NCBI GenBank assembly: GCA_008080595.1
Contig: VIKI01000049.1
Coordinates: 1 to 46,039, forward strand
Direction: 5' to 3'
Length of the DNA: 46,039 bases
Source: Comamonadaceae bacterium
GTDB taxonomy: Bacteria; Pseudomonadota; Gammaproteobacteria; Burkholderiales; Burkholderiaceae_C
The notes under the pieces were generated by a model. That model ran no database searches, was not told the origin of the DNA, and saw only the letters and a list, made by a program, of their open reading frames with translations. Position 1 is the stretch's first letter, and every line of letters starts with the position of its first letter. This document shows, piece by piece, positions 1 to 8,647 of this stretch. The translations under genes were made by a program, and so were the position numbers.

Positions 1-455
1 AAGTGGTCAAAGTACAGACTCCAGAGCGGTTGAATGGTGGGGTCAAACACACCCCCCGAGCGGGCCGCCATGTCAAGCGCCGTGCCCAACAGCGCCACAA
101 ACTCAGGCGATGCATTGTCCAAGCGCCCGCTGCGGTTGAGCTGGGATATCTGTGAGTCAGCGCGAAACAGGCTGAACATGGCTTCCAGCCGCTCGATCTC
201 GGCCAGCGTGGCGGTCAAGGCGGCTTGCGCCCCGGCGGTGTCGCCCTGATGGTGCAGCACCAGTGAAGCCGGAGCCCCCATGGCCATGCCGTGCCATTGA
301 AGTGGTGCGGCATGCGCATTTTGCTGAATGCGCCAGCCCAACACGGGCAACACAGCGGCCATCAGCATCAGGCGACGGCGGCCGATTGAGCGGGGCGGGG
401 TCAGCGCAGATACCTCAGAACCAGGCTGCGACAAAGGTGGGCAAAAGTTTCTCAT
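1..455 (-). CDS. apbE: FAD:protein FMN transferase, ApbE family (3' end beyond window)
   Basis: The gene reads off the left edge, so only about 151 N-terminal residues are visible. ApbE enzymes attach FMN through a phosphodiester bond to Thr/Ser of exported or membrane proteins such as RnfG/RnfD and NqrB/C. I see a twin-arginine-like export signal (RRRLML near residues 27-32, then a hydrophobic stretch), followed by the typical ApbE start: a GMAMGAPASL segment, IERLEAMFSLFR, SQISQLNRSG and GGVFDPTIQPLW. ATG at 455 is preceded by GTG at 458, and AAAGGA lies just upstream, so either codon could start translation. The gene follows nifW on the same strand but has its own sigma-54-type promoter at 490-505, which suggests expression under nitrogen-fixing conditions. 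A likely target would be an Rnf-type electron donor to nitrogenase (inference; no rnf gene is in the window). Confidence 0.85.
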   Translation of the reverse strand, partial: MRNFCPPLSQPGSEVSALTPPRSIGRRRLMLMAAVLPVLGWRIQQNAHAAPLQWHGMAMGAPASLVLHHQGDTAGAQAALTATLAEIERLEAMFSLFRADSQISQLNRSGRLDNASPEFVALLGTALDMAARSGGVFDPTIQPLWSLYFDH

Positions 456-489
456 CACGGGTTCATCCTTTAGCGTTTGAATCACTTTT

Positions 490-505
490 TGCAAAGAGCA
501 TGCCA
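490..505 (-). promoter_or_regulatory. Sigma-54 (-24/-12) promoter of apbE
   Basis: On the minus strand the sequence TGGCATGCTCTTTGCA matches the sigma-54 consensus TGGCAY-N5-TTGCA. It ends 32 bases before the GTG and 35 before the ATG of apbE, a normal leader length. Confidence 0.8.
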
Positions 506-565
506 AGCTTTTGAGACTCTATTCAGGGGAAATCTTGTCGGATTTGGCGTGAAATGACTTGGGTT

Positions 566-581
566 TGTCGGCTACTCAACA
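566..581. promoter_or_regulatory. NifA upstream activator site for apbE
   Basis: TGTCGGCTACTCAACA is an exact TGT-N10-ACA NifA-type element. It begins 60 bases upstream of the -24 box of the apbE promoter and overlaps nothing but the nifW-apbE spacer. Chance occurrence in one spacer is low, and it pairs with a good sigma-54 promoter. Confidence 0.65.
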
Positions 582-588
582 TGCTCGA

Positions 589-927
589 TCAAGCCATGGC
601 ACGCCGGGGCAGCGAGGCTTTCAAACTGTCCAGCGTCACATGCTGGCGACCATCGACATCCTGAAACACCTTGAACACTTTTTCTTGTGCCGGGGTCGAT
701 TTGACGAAGTCCGAATAGGCCTTGACCAACTGCACCCGGTACAGGGTGTAGAGGCCGACTTCGTCGGTCTGCGTCAACAGGTTTTCCTGGCGGATGTACT
801 GAAAAAACCGTTTGAGGATGTGCAGGCGGCTGACGTTGACCACGCTTTGCTCAAACGGCACACCAAAATATTGCAGAAAGTCCTCGGCGGAAGACAGGGC
901 TTTGAGTTGTTGAAGAAAGGTTTCCAT
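589..927 (-). CDS. nifW: Nitrogenase-stabilizing/protective protein NifW
   Basis: This 112-residue protein has the usual NifW length and opening (METFLQQLKALSSAEDFLQ) and the conserved YFGVPFEQSVVNVSRLHILKRF-type region spread over residues 20-42. NifW (NifO) helps maturation or oxygen protection of the MoFe protein in the cytoplasm. The start at 927 lies 5 bases after the cysE stop, with GGAG inside the end of cysE as ribosome binding site, so nifW is translated as the third gene of nifV-cysE-nifW. No gene follows before the separate apbE promoter. Confidence 0.92.
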   Translation of the reverse strand: METFLQQLKALSSAEDFLQYFGVPFEQSVVNVSRLHILKRFFQYIRQENLLTQTDEVGLYTLYRVQLVKAYSDFVKSTPAQEKVFKVFQDVDGRQHVTLDSLKASLPRRAMA

Positions 928-932
928 GGGGG

Positions 933-1745
933 CTACTCCAGGGTTGAGGTATGAAGGGCGGAGCGGGAAAATCCGGGTTCGCTACAGTGGTCGTCGCACG
1001 CACCACAAGCGGCTTCTGGCTTGGCACGGGGCCGGGCTTGGCTGGGGGCTGCGGCTTCGAGTTGAGCCACGCGGTCCAGCAGGCAGGCAATGGCCTTGCC
1101 CACCGGGTCGGGAATCAGGTGATGGTTGAGGTCAAAGCCGTAAGTGGTGCGGCGACCCGGGGCCACCACCCGCCCCGGAATGCCCACCACCGTGGTGTCG
1201 GCGGGTACCGCGTCAATCACCACCGAATTGGCGGCAATACGCACCCGGTCCCCCACCACGATCGGCCCCAGAATCTTGGCCCCGGCTCCGACCACCACCT
1301 GGTTGCCCAGCGTTGGATGCCGTTTGCCCACACGCCAGCTGGTGCCGCCCAGGGTGACCCCGTGGTAAAGCGTGACATCGTCACCAATCACCGCAGTTTC
1401 GCCAATCACCGTGCCAGCCCCATGGTCAATAAAAAACCGTTTGCCAATGACCGCACCGGGGTGAATGTCCACATGGGTGAGCCAGCGGGCCACAAAAGAC
1501 ATCCAGCGCGGCAGATAACGCCAGCCCCGTGCCCACAGGGCATGCGCCACCCGGTGCAAGGCAATGGCGTGGACACCGGGGTAGATCGTCCAGGCTTCCA
1601 GCAGGCTACGCGCTGCCGGGTCACGATCCAGCACACAATGCACATCACCCCACAGCAGCGACCACCACGAAGCGGTCGCCCCATCAGGCGCAGCGACCTG
1701 AGGCAAGGGCTGGGCAAGGTTGGGGGTGTTCATGTCGTCCCTCAT
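933..1745 (-). CDS. cysE: Serine O-acetyltransferase (nif-associated CysE)
   Basis: The protein (270 residues) makes O-acetylserine from serine and acetyl-CoA, the precursor of cysteine. The left-handed beta-helix hexapeptide repeats are clear in the middle ([32 protein letters not shown]), with the catalytic Asp/His region ([14 protein letters not shown]) near residues 107-120. It starts inside the nifV stop codon (ATGA overlap at 1742-1745), showing translational coupling; a second ATG four codons later (1733) is the alternative start. In nif clusters such a cysE copy supplies extra cysteine for Fe-S clusters of nitrogenase (established for the nif-associated family; inferred here from position). 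The C-terminal 35 residues are a low-complexity tail with three Cys (ACGACDDHC). Confidence 0.93.
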   Translation of the reverse strand: MRDDMNTPNLAQPLPQVAAPDGATASWWSLLWGDVHCVLDRDPAARSLLEAWTIYPGVHAIALHRVAHALWARGWRYLPRWMSFVARWLTHVDIHPGAVIGKRFFIDHGAGTVIGETAVIGDDVTLYHGVTLGGTSWRVGKRHPTLGNQVVVGAGAKILGPIVVGDRVRIAANSVVIDAVPADTTVVGIPGRVVAPGRRTTYGFDLNHHLIPDPVGKAIACLLDRVAQLEAAAPSQARPRAKPEAACGACDDHCSEPGFSRSALHTSTLE

Positions 1746-2902
1746 ACCACCATGCCACCGGGCTTACCGAGGGCAGGCGCGGCCAGTGATTCCAGCAAAA
1801 AAACACGCAATTCTTGTGGCGTGGCTTGCTGCTTGACCCGCATGGCATGGTCACGAATACGCGCCAGCAGACGGGCGGTGAGCGCATCATCATCCAGCAC
1901 CACGCCCAACTTGCCATAGGCCTGGCGCACCGCTTGCGAGCCTGAGTGTTTGCCCAGCACGGTACTGCGCTGGCGGCCCAATTCCGAGGGATCAAAACTC
2001 TCGTAGGTGGAGGCGTTTTTCAGCAGCCCATCAATATGAATGCCGGATTCATGCGTGAACACCGCCTCGCCCACAATACTCTTGTTGAAGGCCACCGGGC
2101 GACCCGAGGCGCGTTCCACCAGGCGAGAGATCGGCATCAGGGCCTGCGTATCCACCCCGGTCTGGGCATGGTGCAGGTGCCGCACCCCCATCACCACTTC
2201 TTCCAGCGCCGCATTACCTGCACGCTCACCCAGCCCGTTGACGGTGGTGTTGGCATGCGTGGCCCCGCCGCGCAAGGCGGCCAGGGTGTTGGCGGTGGCC
2301 AAGCCAAGGTCGTTGTGGGCGTGGATTTCGATCTCGATATCTACCGCTTCGCGCAGCCGCGCCACCGCGTCATAGGTGGTGAACGGGTCCAGCACGCCCA
2401 GGGTATCGGCAAAACGAATGCGGCTGGCCCCGCAGGCCTGGGCCCGCCGGGCCACCAGGGCCAGAAAGTCTGGATCGGCACGGGATGCGTCCTCGGCACC
2501 CAAGGAAATCTTGCGGCCACTGGCAACGGCTTTTTCAATCACCCGGGTGACCTGCAGCAACACCCAGTCACGCGATTGGCGCAACTTGTGCTGCAAATGA
2601 ATGTCTGACACCGGAATCGACAGGTGAACAATGTCGGCCTGGCAACGCAGGGCACTGGTCAGATCGGCCTCGGTCAGGCGGCCCCAGACCATCAGGCGGG
2701 AGGGCAGCTCCAGCGCCGCAATGGCGTTGATGCAATCAATCTCTTCATCACCCATGGCGGGGATGCCAATTTCCATCTCGGGCACACCGGCTGCGGACAA
2801 CGCACAAGCGATGGCGCACTTCTCATCGACCGTGAAAGCTACCCCGGCGGTTTGCTCGCCGTCACGCAAAGTGGTGTCGTTGATGATGAGATTTTGAGGC
2901 AT
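1742..2902 (-). CDS. nifV: Homocitrate synthase NifV
   Basis: This 386-residue protein condenses acetyl-CoA with 2-oxoglutarate to homocitrate, the organic ligand of FeMo-co. It has the DRE-TIM metallolyase signature near the start ([16 protein letters not shown]), the second signature with HxH metal ligands ([17 protein letters not shown]) and [19 protein letters not shown]. The start at 2902 has AAAGGA about 9 bases upstream. NifV is chosen over 2-isopropylmalate or citramalate synthase because it lacks the long regulatory C-terminal domain and lies with cysE and nifW behind a sigma-54/NifA promoter. It is the first gene of the operon. Confidence 0.93.
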   Translation of the reverse strand: MPQNLIINDTTLRDGEQTAGVAFTVDEKCAIACALSAAGVPEMEIGIPAMGDEEIDCINAIAALELPSRLMVWGRLTEADLTSALRCQADIVHLSIPVSDIHLQHKLRQSRDWVLLQVTRVIEKAVASGRKISLGAEDASRADPDFLALVARRAQACGASRIRFADTLGVLDPFTTYDAVARLREAVDIEIEIHAHNDLGLATANTLAALRGGATHANTTVNGLGERAGNAALEEVVMGVRHLHHAQTGVDTQALMPISRLVERASGRPVAFNKSIVGEAVFTHESGIHIDGLLKNASTYESFDPSELGRQRSTVLGKHSGSQAVRQAYGKLGVVLDDDALTARLLARIRDHAMRVKQQATPQELRVFLLESLAAPALGKPGGMVV

Positions 2903-2929
2903 GGTAGGGCATCCTTTGCTTATCTCATT

Positions 2930-2944
2930 GCAAGGTGCGTGCCA
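2930..2944 (-). promoter_or_regulatory. Sigma-54 promoter of nifV-cysE-nifW
   Basis: Minus-strand TGGCACGCACCTTGC is a perfect TGGCAC-N5-TTGC. Transcription would start near 2918, giving a leader of about 16 bases that includes the nifV ribosome binding site. Confidence 0.9.
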
Positions 2945-3049
2945 TCTGGAATTGGGGTCTTTTCGGCCTCACCAGAACCTTTCGCGGGGGCGTTTTGTCG
3001 CGTCTAGAACCCTCTGCCCAGCTGAATCACGGACTGCGCTTGTCGGAAA

Positions 3050-3065
3050 TGTGTTGTTTCTGACA
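3050..3065. promoter_or_regulatory. NifA upstream activator site for nifV
   Basis: TGTGTTGTTTCTGACA is an exact TGT-N10-ACA element, about 105 bases upstream of the -24 box, within the usual distance for NifA binding. It also lies about 104 bases upstream of the divergent cyclase gene at 3169. Confidence 0.65.
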
Positions 3066-3168
3066 GTGTGTTCGGGGACAGCACTTGTGTCATCGCTGTT
3101 CAAGGCTTCCGCTGGCTGGTTTTGGATGCGATACTTCAAGCAACATCGTCTGACTTGGCCATCTTTGT

Positions 3169-5025
3169 ATGAACCTCAACACCAAAGCCACCCTGTTTTT
3201 TGCGACCCTCATCGGCTTGCTGATGGCCGCACTGGTCGCCATCAGCCTGTACACCTTTCGCAGTTTCTCCATTCTCTCGGCCACCGAAAACATTCGTACC
3301 GCCGCCGAAATTGTGCGCGTGCACCTGACCGATTCCATGATTCATGGCACCATTTCCAAGCGCGAGAGTTTTCTCAACCGGCTGCTGGAGGTACAAGGGC
3401 TCAAGTCAGCCAAGGTGACCCGCTCGCCTCTGGTGGTGCAACAGTTTGGCCCCGGCCTGAAACAGGAATCCGCTACGGATGAAGATGTGCGCGAGGCATT
3501 TCGCCTGGGTGTGCCGCAGTTCAAACTGGCCGACGAAGGTGATGACCTGGTCTTCAAGGGCACTATTCCCTACATCGCCTCGTCACACGGCACACCGAAT
3601 TGCCTGCAATGCCATCAGGTTAAAGAAGGCGACGTGTTGGGCGTGGTCTCCATGACCATGTCGATTACGGCCATCCGTAACCAGGCGTTGATCTCCGTGA
3701 CTGGCATCGTTGCCGTGGTATTGGCTTTCGCCCTGCTGCTGATCCTCTTGATGCGGCGCATGCTCAAACCGATTTCCAGCACCGCACGGGCGGTAGAGGT
3801 CACCGTACACAAAGCCCTCGAAGGTGATTTCAAGTCTCATCTGGAACAAAAAACCAACGACGAAATTGGGCACATTGCGGCCGATCTGAATCGGCTGCTG
3901 AAGTTTCTCGATGACGGACTGAACCGCATTGGCGACAGCATCTCGCGCCTGACGGGCCGGGTGTCATCCCCGGGCGAAAATCTGCTCAATTCCACCATCG
4001 ACATGGTTGACGGCCTGACCAAAGCAGCCCACTTCAAGCAGGCCATTGAAGAAGATGAAACCAAGATGGAAATTTACCAACGGCTCTCCACCATGTTGCA
4101 GCACGACCATCAAATGGAGTCTTTCTCCATCTATGAGCTGAACAACCAGAAGCATCAGATGATTCCGATTGTGGTGGACGGCCAAGTGGGCGGCGACTGC
4201 CGCTGGTGCGACCCGCAAATCCTGATTCGCCCGGAAGCCTGCCGTGCCCGGCGTACCGGTCACAAGGTGGATGGGGTCACCACCCCCGACATTTGTTACG
4301 CATTTCGTCCTTCAGCGGAAGGTGAGCGCCACCTGTGTTTCCCCGTCATCCAGTCAGGCTCGGTGGGCAGCGTGTTGCAACTGGTGAGCACCGCGCAAGA
4401 TCAGCAGCGCCTGCTGGATCAGGAGCCCTTCATCAACGGCTACCTGCGCGAGGCATCGCCCGTGCTGGAAACCAAACGTCTGATGGAAACCCTGCGCGAA
4501 GCCAACTTACGTGACCCCATGACCGGCCTGAACAACCGGCGTTTCCTGGAAGAGTATGTTGAAACGCTGGTCAGCACTGCGCAGCGCAAAAAGTCCAATC
4601 TGGCGATCATGATGCTGGATCTTGATTTTTTCAAGATGGTCAACGACACCTATGGTCATGACGCGGGTGATGCCGTGCTGAAAGCACTGGCCAAGGTGCT
4701 CAAGCAGTCGGTGCGTGCCTCCGACATGGTGATTCGTTACGGCGGCGAAGAATTCCTCATCATCCTGCAGGATACCCATCGCGAAAGTGCTGACCAGGTG
4801 GCTGAAAAAATCCGTGTCGAAGTTGAAAAACTCAAAACCACGGTGGCCGGGGTGGTGATCCAGAAAACCATCTCCATCGGTCTGTCTGACTTCCCGACCG
4901 ACAGCGACACCTTCTGGCAGGCGGTCAAGTATGCCGACGTTGCCCTCTACAGCGCCAAAGAGACCGGGCGCAACCGGGTGGTGCGGTTTGACCCCAGCAT
5001 GTGGACGGATAAAAAGGAATATTGA
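3169..5025 (+). CDS. Membrane diguanylate cyclase with periplasmic haem-c sensor and Cys-rich GAF-like region
   Basis: This 618-residue protein should make c-di-GMP from two GTP at the inner membrane. Order: TM1 about 7-30; periplasmic domain 31-173 of the DUF3365/Tll0287-like type with a CxxCH haem-c motif (C145, C148, H149); TM2 about 174-196; HAMP about 197-250; a GAF-like region about 280-430 carrying five cysteines (C344, C347, C358, C376, C390); GGDEF domain from about 440. The active motif is GGEEF at 525-529, preceded by an RxxD inhibitory site (RASD, 516-519), so it looks active and product-inhibited. It is divergent from nifV and shares that 266-base spacer. No strong ribosome binding site precedes the ATG. 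The last 79 bases overlap an opposing gene. The input is likely redox state or a haem ligand (inference). Confidence 0.88.
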   Translation: MNLNTKATLFFATLIGLLMAALVAISLYTFRSFSILSATENIRTAAEIVRVHLTDSMIHGTISKRESFLNRLLEVQGLKSAKVTRSPLVVQQFGPGLKQESATDEDVREAFRLGVPQFKLADEGDDLVFKGTIPYIASSHGTPNCLQCHQVKEGDVLGVVSMTMSITAIRNQALISVTGIVAVVLAFALLLILLMRRMLKPISSTARAVEVTVHKALEGDFKSHLEQKTNDEIGHIAADLNRLLKFLDDGLNRIGDSISRLTGRVSSPGENLLNSTIDMVDGLTKAAHFKQAIEEDETKMEIYQRLSTMLQHDHQMESFSIYELNNQKHQMIPIVVDGQVGGDCRWCDPQILIRPEACRARRTGHKVDGVTTPDICYAFRPSAEGERHLCFPVIQSGSVGSVLQLVSTAQDQQRLLDQEPFINGYLREASPVLETKRLMETLREANLRDPMTGLNNRRFLEEYVETLVSTAQRKKSNLAIMMLDLDFFKMVNDTYGHDAGDAVLKALAKVLKQSVRASDMVIRYGGEEFLIILQDTHRESADQVAEKIRVEVEKLKTTVAGVVIQKTISIGLSDFPTDSDTFWQAVKYADVALYSAKETGRNRVVRFDPSMWTDKKEY

Positions 5026-5297
5026 CGCAGCCGGGCCCACAAACCACGCGGCAACATGGCGGGCAATTCAATGCAGGCATCCCGCCTGGCGGTGATCTCA
5101 AACCAGCCCGAACAGCTCACGCAGAACACCCCACCCCGTGACAGCGGGGTTGAGGTGACCAGGGCGCTGTGCTCCAGCCACACCCGGCTGTGTACGGTGA
5201 CCGCACCAGCCCCCACCCGCAGCACCGTGCCGCGCCTGAGCTGAGCGCCATACGACTGACCTGGTGAAAGTTGGATTTGAATCTGGCTTGTTGGCAT
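4947..5297 (-). CDS. DUF2917-like small protein
   Basis: This 116-residue protein starts at ATG 5297 with AAGGAG six bases upstream; an earlier in-frame ATG at 5324 lacks one. The body (residues 1-80) has the beta-rich pattern of DUF2917 proteins (SPGQSYGAQLRRGTVLRVGAG, then VTVHSRVWLE). Function is unknown. It lies divergent from the MocR-type regulator at 5501, a pairing that suggests control by it. Its last 25 or so codons run antisense to the end of the cyclase gene, and that tail has no family-like character, so the normal stop may have been lost. The family assignment is from memory of the pattern, not a search. Confidence 0.6.
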   Translation of the reverse strand: MPTSQIQIQLSPGQSYGAQLRRGTVLRVGAGAVTVHSRVWLEHSALVTSTPLSRGGVFCVSCSGWFEITARRDACIELPAMLPRGLWARLRQYSFLSVHMLGSNRTTRLRPVSLAL

Positions 5298-5430
5298 AGG
5301 ACGCTCCTTTTCATACCCCTGCATGTGTCCGGCGGATCAGCTTGAGGGGGTCTGGAAATCGTATCGACTGGCCCCAGTTTTCAACAGCCACAGGCGGGCA
5401 AAATCATGGGCAGAACAGCCCTCTGATTGA

Positions 5431-5470
5431 GCATCTGTTACGGTACGTTTTACCGCCATCTGCATCTGTT
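5431..5470. promoter_or_regulatory. Candidate MocR operator (direct repeat plus inverted repeat)
   Basis: GCATCTGTT occurs at 5431-5439 and again at 5462-5470, 31 bases apart (about three helical turns). Between them lies the inverted repeat CGGTA-N5-TACCG (5441-5455). Direct repeats at such spacing are typical of MocR/PdxR regulators. The site ends 30 bases before the regulator start and lies between the two divergent genes. Confidence 0.5.
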
Positions 5471-5500
5471 TTTTGCAGCCCGGATCAAGGACGATTGCGC

Positions 5501-6979
5501 ATGGACAAGCCTCAGCACCCGCCACCCCTCTCGACACTTCCGCTCTACCAGCGCTTGGCTGCGCATTACCGCGAGGCCATTGATGCCGGTTCCCTGATTC
5601 CCGGCGACCGCATGCCCTCGCTGCGCACCTTGATGCGCCAGCACAACATCAGCCTGAGCACCGCCTTGCAATTGAGCCGCCAACTGGAAAGTGAGGGCTG
5701 GCTGGAGGCGCGGCCCCGCTCAGGCTACTTTGTGCGCCGCCCATCACGCAGCACTCTGGCCGTGGTGGCAGAGCCGCGCATGAATGTGATGCCCGACCCG
5801 GCCCAATACGTGGGTATTCACGCCCGGGTGTCGGATTTTGTCGCGCGGGGGCGCATGCAGCCGATCAAGACCAACTTGTCGGTAGCCCGCTGCTCGCCCG
5901 ACCTGTACCCGCTTGATGCCTTGAACAAGGCCGCCGCGCGGGTCTTGCGCTTGCAGCCCAAGCTGCTGGTCAGCGCCGTCTCGCCCCAAGGCCACCCCGA
6001 GTTTCGGGCTGTGCTGGCGAAACGGGCGCTGGGCCTGGGCTTGACGCTGTCACCGGATGACTTGCAGATCACCCACGGCTGTATTGAGGCCCTGAACCTG
6101 GGCTTGCGGGCCGTGGCGCAGCCGGGCGACACCATTGCGGTGGAGTCGCCCACCTACTACGGGCTGTTGCAAGTGCTGGAAAGCCAGGGCCTGCGGGCGC
6201 TGGAAATCCCAACCAGCCCACAAACCGGCATCTCGATCGAAGCGCTGGAGCTGGCGCTTCACACCTACCCAGGCATCAAGGCGGTGGTGGTGGTGCCGCA
6301 CCTGCAAAACCCGCTCGGCAGCATCATGCCCGATGCCCACAAAGAGCGGCTGGTGCGCCTGATTGAAGCCCACGGCATCGCCCTGATCGAAGATGACACC
6401 TACAGCGAACTGGTCAATGAGCAAACCCGGGGGGACACACCGCTGCGGGCCATGAAGTCATGGGACACCAGCGGTAGCGTGATCTACTGCGCCTCGCTGC
6501 ACAAAATCCTCGCCCCCGGCCTGCGCCTGGGCTGGATCAGCGCCGGGCGCTGGCAGGCGCGGGTGGAAATGTTCAAGTACGTGCAAACCCGGGGCAACGA
6601 GGCCTTGTCACAGCTGGCCGTGGCCGATTTCATGGCTTCGCCTGCGTATGACCGCCACCTGCGCCGTTTGCGCAGCACCCTGTCGGTACAGCGCGAAAAA
6701 ACCGCCGAAGCGATTGCCAACTTCTTTCCTGAGGGCACACACCTGAACATTCCCCGTGGCGGTCTGGGGCTGTGGGTGGAACTGCCCCAGCAGCTCTCCA
6801 GCCAGCGGGTGTTTGATGCCGCCTTGCAGGCGCAGATTCTGGTCGCACCGGGCCTGATGTTCTCCAACTCGCAGCGTTTTGATCCGTTCCTGCGCATCAA
6901 CTGCGGCTGGCCCTACGACAAACCCATGGAGCAGGCCCTGCGGCGACTTGGACAAATCATTGGCCAGCAAATGGATTGA
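5501..6979 (+). CDS. MocR-type GntR/aminotransferase-like transcriptional regulator
   Basis: The protein of 492 residues has a GntR winged helix at about 10-80 (PLYQRLAAHYREAIDAG, GDRMPSLRTLM, a recognition helix around ISLSTALQLSRQLE) followed by a fold-type I PLP aminotransferase-like domain. Visible PLP-fold landmarks are the ITHGCIEALNLGLRAV segment, VESPTYYG, the NPLG loop and the Schiff-base lysine region (YCASLHKILAPGLRLGW). MocR proteins use PLP or an amino-acid adduct as effector. ATG 5501 is chosen because AAGGA lies 9 bases upstream; the open frame extends further 5' but that part is non-coding in character. The likely targets are itself and the divergent DUF2917-like gene. Which ligand it senses cannot be told. 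Confidence 0.88.
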   Translation: MDKPQHPPPLSTLPLYQRLAAHYREAIDAGSLIPGDRMPSLRTLMRQHNISLSTALQLSRQLESEGWLEARPRSGYFVRRPSRSTLAVVAEPRMNVMPDPAQYVGIHARVSDFVARGRMQPIKTNLSVARCSPDLYPLDALNKAAARVLRLQPKLLVSAVSPQGHPEFRAVLAKRALGLGLTLSPDDLQITHGCIEALNLGLRAVAQPGDTIAVESPTYYGLLQVLESQGLRALEIPTSPQTGISIEALELALHTYPGIKAVVVVPHLQNPLGSIMPDAHKERLVRLIEAHGIALIEDDTYSELVNEQTRGDTPLRAMKSWDTSGSVIYCASLHKILAPGLRLGWISAGRWQARVEMFKYVQTRGNEALSQLAVADFMASPAYDRHLRRLRSTLSVQREKTAEAIANFFPEGTHLNIPRGGLGLWVELPQQLSSQRVFDAALQAQILVAPGLMFSNSQRFDPFLRINCGWPYDKPMEQALRRLGQIIGQQMD

Positions 6980-7039
6980 TCAGACGCGAGTTCATTCAGA
7001 CTCCACAACGCAGTTTTGCACCCGCTGTTGGATGCAGCA

Positions 7040-8587
7040 TCAAGCCAGCCGCAGGGGTCTGACGGGGGCCAAGAAGGCTGCAGCATGGCCCACTTCAGCC
7101 AGTTGAAAGACCGAAACCGCGCGCACCTGTTCTCCGGCAAGACTATTCAGACTGGAGGCGGCAGCGGCCATTTGCTCGACCAAAGCCGCGTTTTGCTGCG
7201 TGACCTGATCCATCTGGGCAATCACTTCGCGCACTTGTGCCGCGCTGCTGGCCTGTTCATGGCTGGCCGCACTGATCTCGCCCATGATGTCGGTCACCCG
7301 GTGAATGGCGCTGACCACCTCGCTCATGGTGCTGCCAGCCTGATCGACCAGGGCGTTGCCTTGCTCCACCCGGGCGACACTGGTGTTGATCAGGCTCTTG
7401 ATCTCCTTGGCCGCTTCGGCCGAGCGCCCGGCCAGGCTGCGCACCTCTGAGGCCACCACGGCAAAACCGCGCCCTTGCTCACCGGCGCGGGCGGCCTCTA
7501 CTGCCGCATTAAGCGCCAGAATGTTGGTCTGGAAGGCAATGCCGTCAATCACCTGGATGATGTCGGCAATCTTGCGCGAAGCCTCATTGATGCCTTTCAT
7601 GGTCTGAACCACGTGGCCCACCACCTCGCCACCCCGGCTGGCCACCTGGGAGGCGTTCATGGCGAGTTGATTGGCTTGTGCCGCGCTGTCGGCGTTGTGC
7701 CGCACGGCGCTGCTGAGCTCTTCGATGGAGGCGGTGGTTTCCTGCAACACCGTGGCTTGCTGCTCGGTGCGGTTGCTCAAGTCGTGGTTGCCTTGGGCAA
7801 TTTCGGCACTGGCCGTGGCCACCCCTTCCGAGCCCTGGCGCACGCTGGTCACCACGCTCACCAAGGCAGCTTGCATGCCCTTCAAGGCGCTCAGCAATTC
7901 GGCAATTTCCCCACGCCCGCGCACCTGCACCGGGTGCGCCAGATCGCCATTGGCAATTTTGTGGGCCACCGCCACAGCGCTGGAGACCCCGGCGCTGACC
8001 GAGCGGGTGACCGACCAGGCCGCAAACAGCCCGACCAGCAAGGCCAGGGCGGCCATGCCCACCAAGGCCACGCGCGAGGTGGTGACCTCCGCGTTCATCG
8101 CCTCCACGCTGGTCTTGCCGCGCTTGACCTCGATCTGGCGCAAGCTGTTCATGGCGGCAATCCATTGGCCCAAAGCGCCATTCCAGCGGGCCAGGTCGCG
8201 GCGCAACTCGGTGCGAATGCCAATCGCAAAGTCGTCCGCCGCCGTGCCCTGGGCGCTGGCGGCGGCCAGCTAGGCGGTGAAGTCGGCCAGCGCATCGTCA
8301 TAGGCCTTGAGGTGAGCCAGCAGCCGGGTGTATTCCTCGCCCAGTTCGCTGGGGTTGTTGATGACGCTCAAGTTGCGCATGGCCAGGGCGCTGGCATACA
8401 CCTGTTGGGTGACATCCACCACTTTTTCTGCCTTGACCCCGTCGCCCTCCAGCGTGTGGCGCATGCGGCTCACCAACTGTTGCTGGGTGAACAATGCGGT
8501 CATCAGCAAGGCCAGCAACAGGGCCAGCACCACGCCGTAGCCCAGGGCCAGTTGGTGCGAGAGACGGGAGGGGCGCAGAAAGTTCAT
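7040..8587 (-). pseudogene. Methyl-accepting chemotaxis protein gene with in-frame amber codon
   Basis: Read through, this would be a 515-residue chemoreceptor: TM1 about 12-34, a four-helix-bundle periplasmic domain, TM2 about 172-195, HAMP, and a cytoplasmic signalling domain with the conserved hairpin tip ([20 protein letters not shown]). Codon 106 (bases 8270-8272) is TAG, in the same frame as both halves; the surrounding sequence reads [16 protein letters not shown]-to-TAG change (Gln) is the simplest explanation. AAGGAA precedes ATG 8587. The C terminus has no NWxxF-like CheR pentapeptide. It follows the inositol dehydrogenase genes on the same strand, so an inositol-related ligand is possible but unproven. 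Suppression, a real null allele, or a sequencing error are all possible. Confidence 0.85.
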
Positions 8588-8647
8588 GGGTGAATTCCTT
8601 GGGGCGACATGCGATAACCGAATGGGAGACGTTGACCCATTCAGAAC

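Noticed and set aside
951-1919. Long open frame of 322 codons on the plus strand
   Set aside because: It is the antisense shadow of cysE and the end of nifV, whose motifs are unmistakable; its product is rich in His, Gly and Gln with no domain.
1742-2902. Reading of nifV as 2-isopropylmalate synthase
   Set aside because: It lacks the C-terminal regulatory domain, and the cysE-nifW context with a NifA/sigma-54 promoter fits homocitrate synthase.
7475-8593. Plus-strand open frame of 372 codons
   Set aside because: Antisense shadow of the chemoreceptor gene; composition is typical of reversed MCP sequence.
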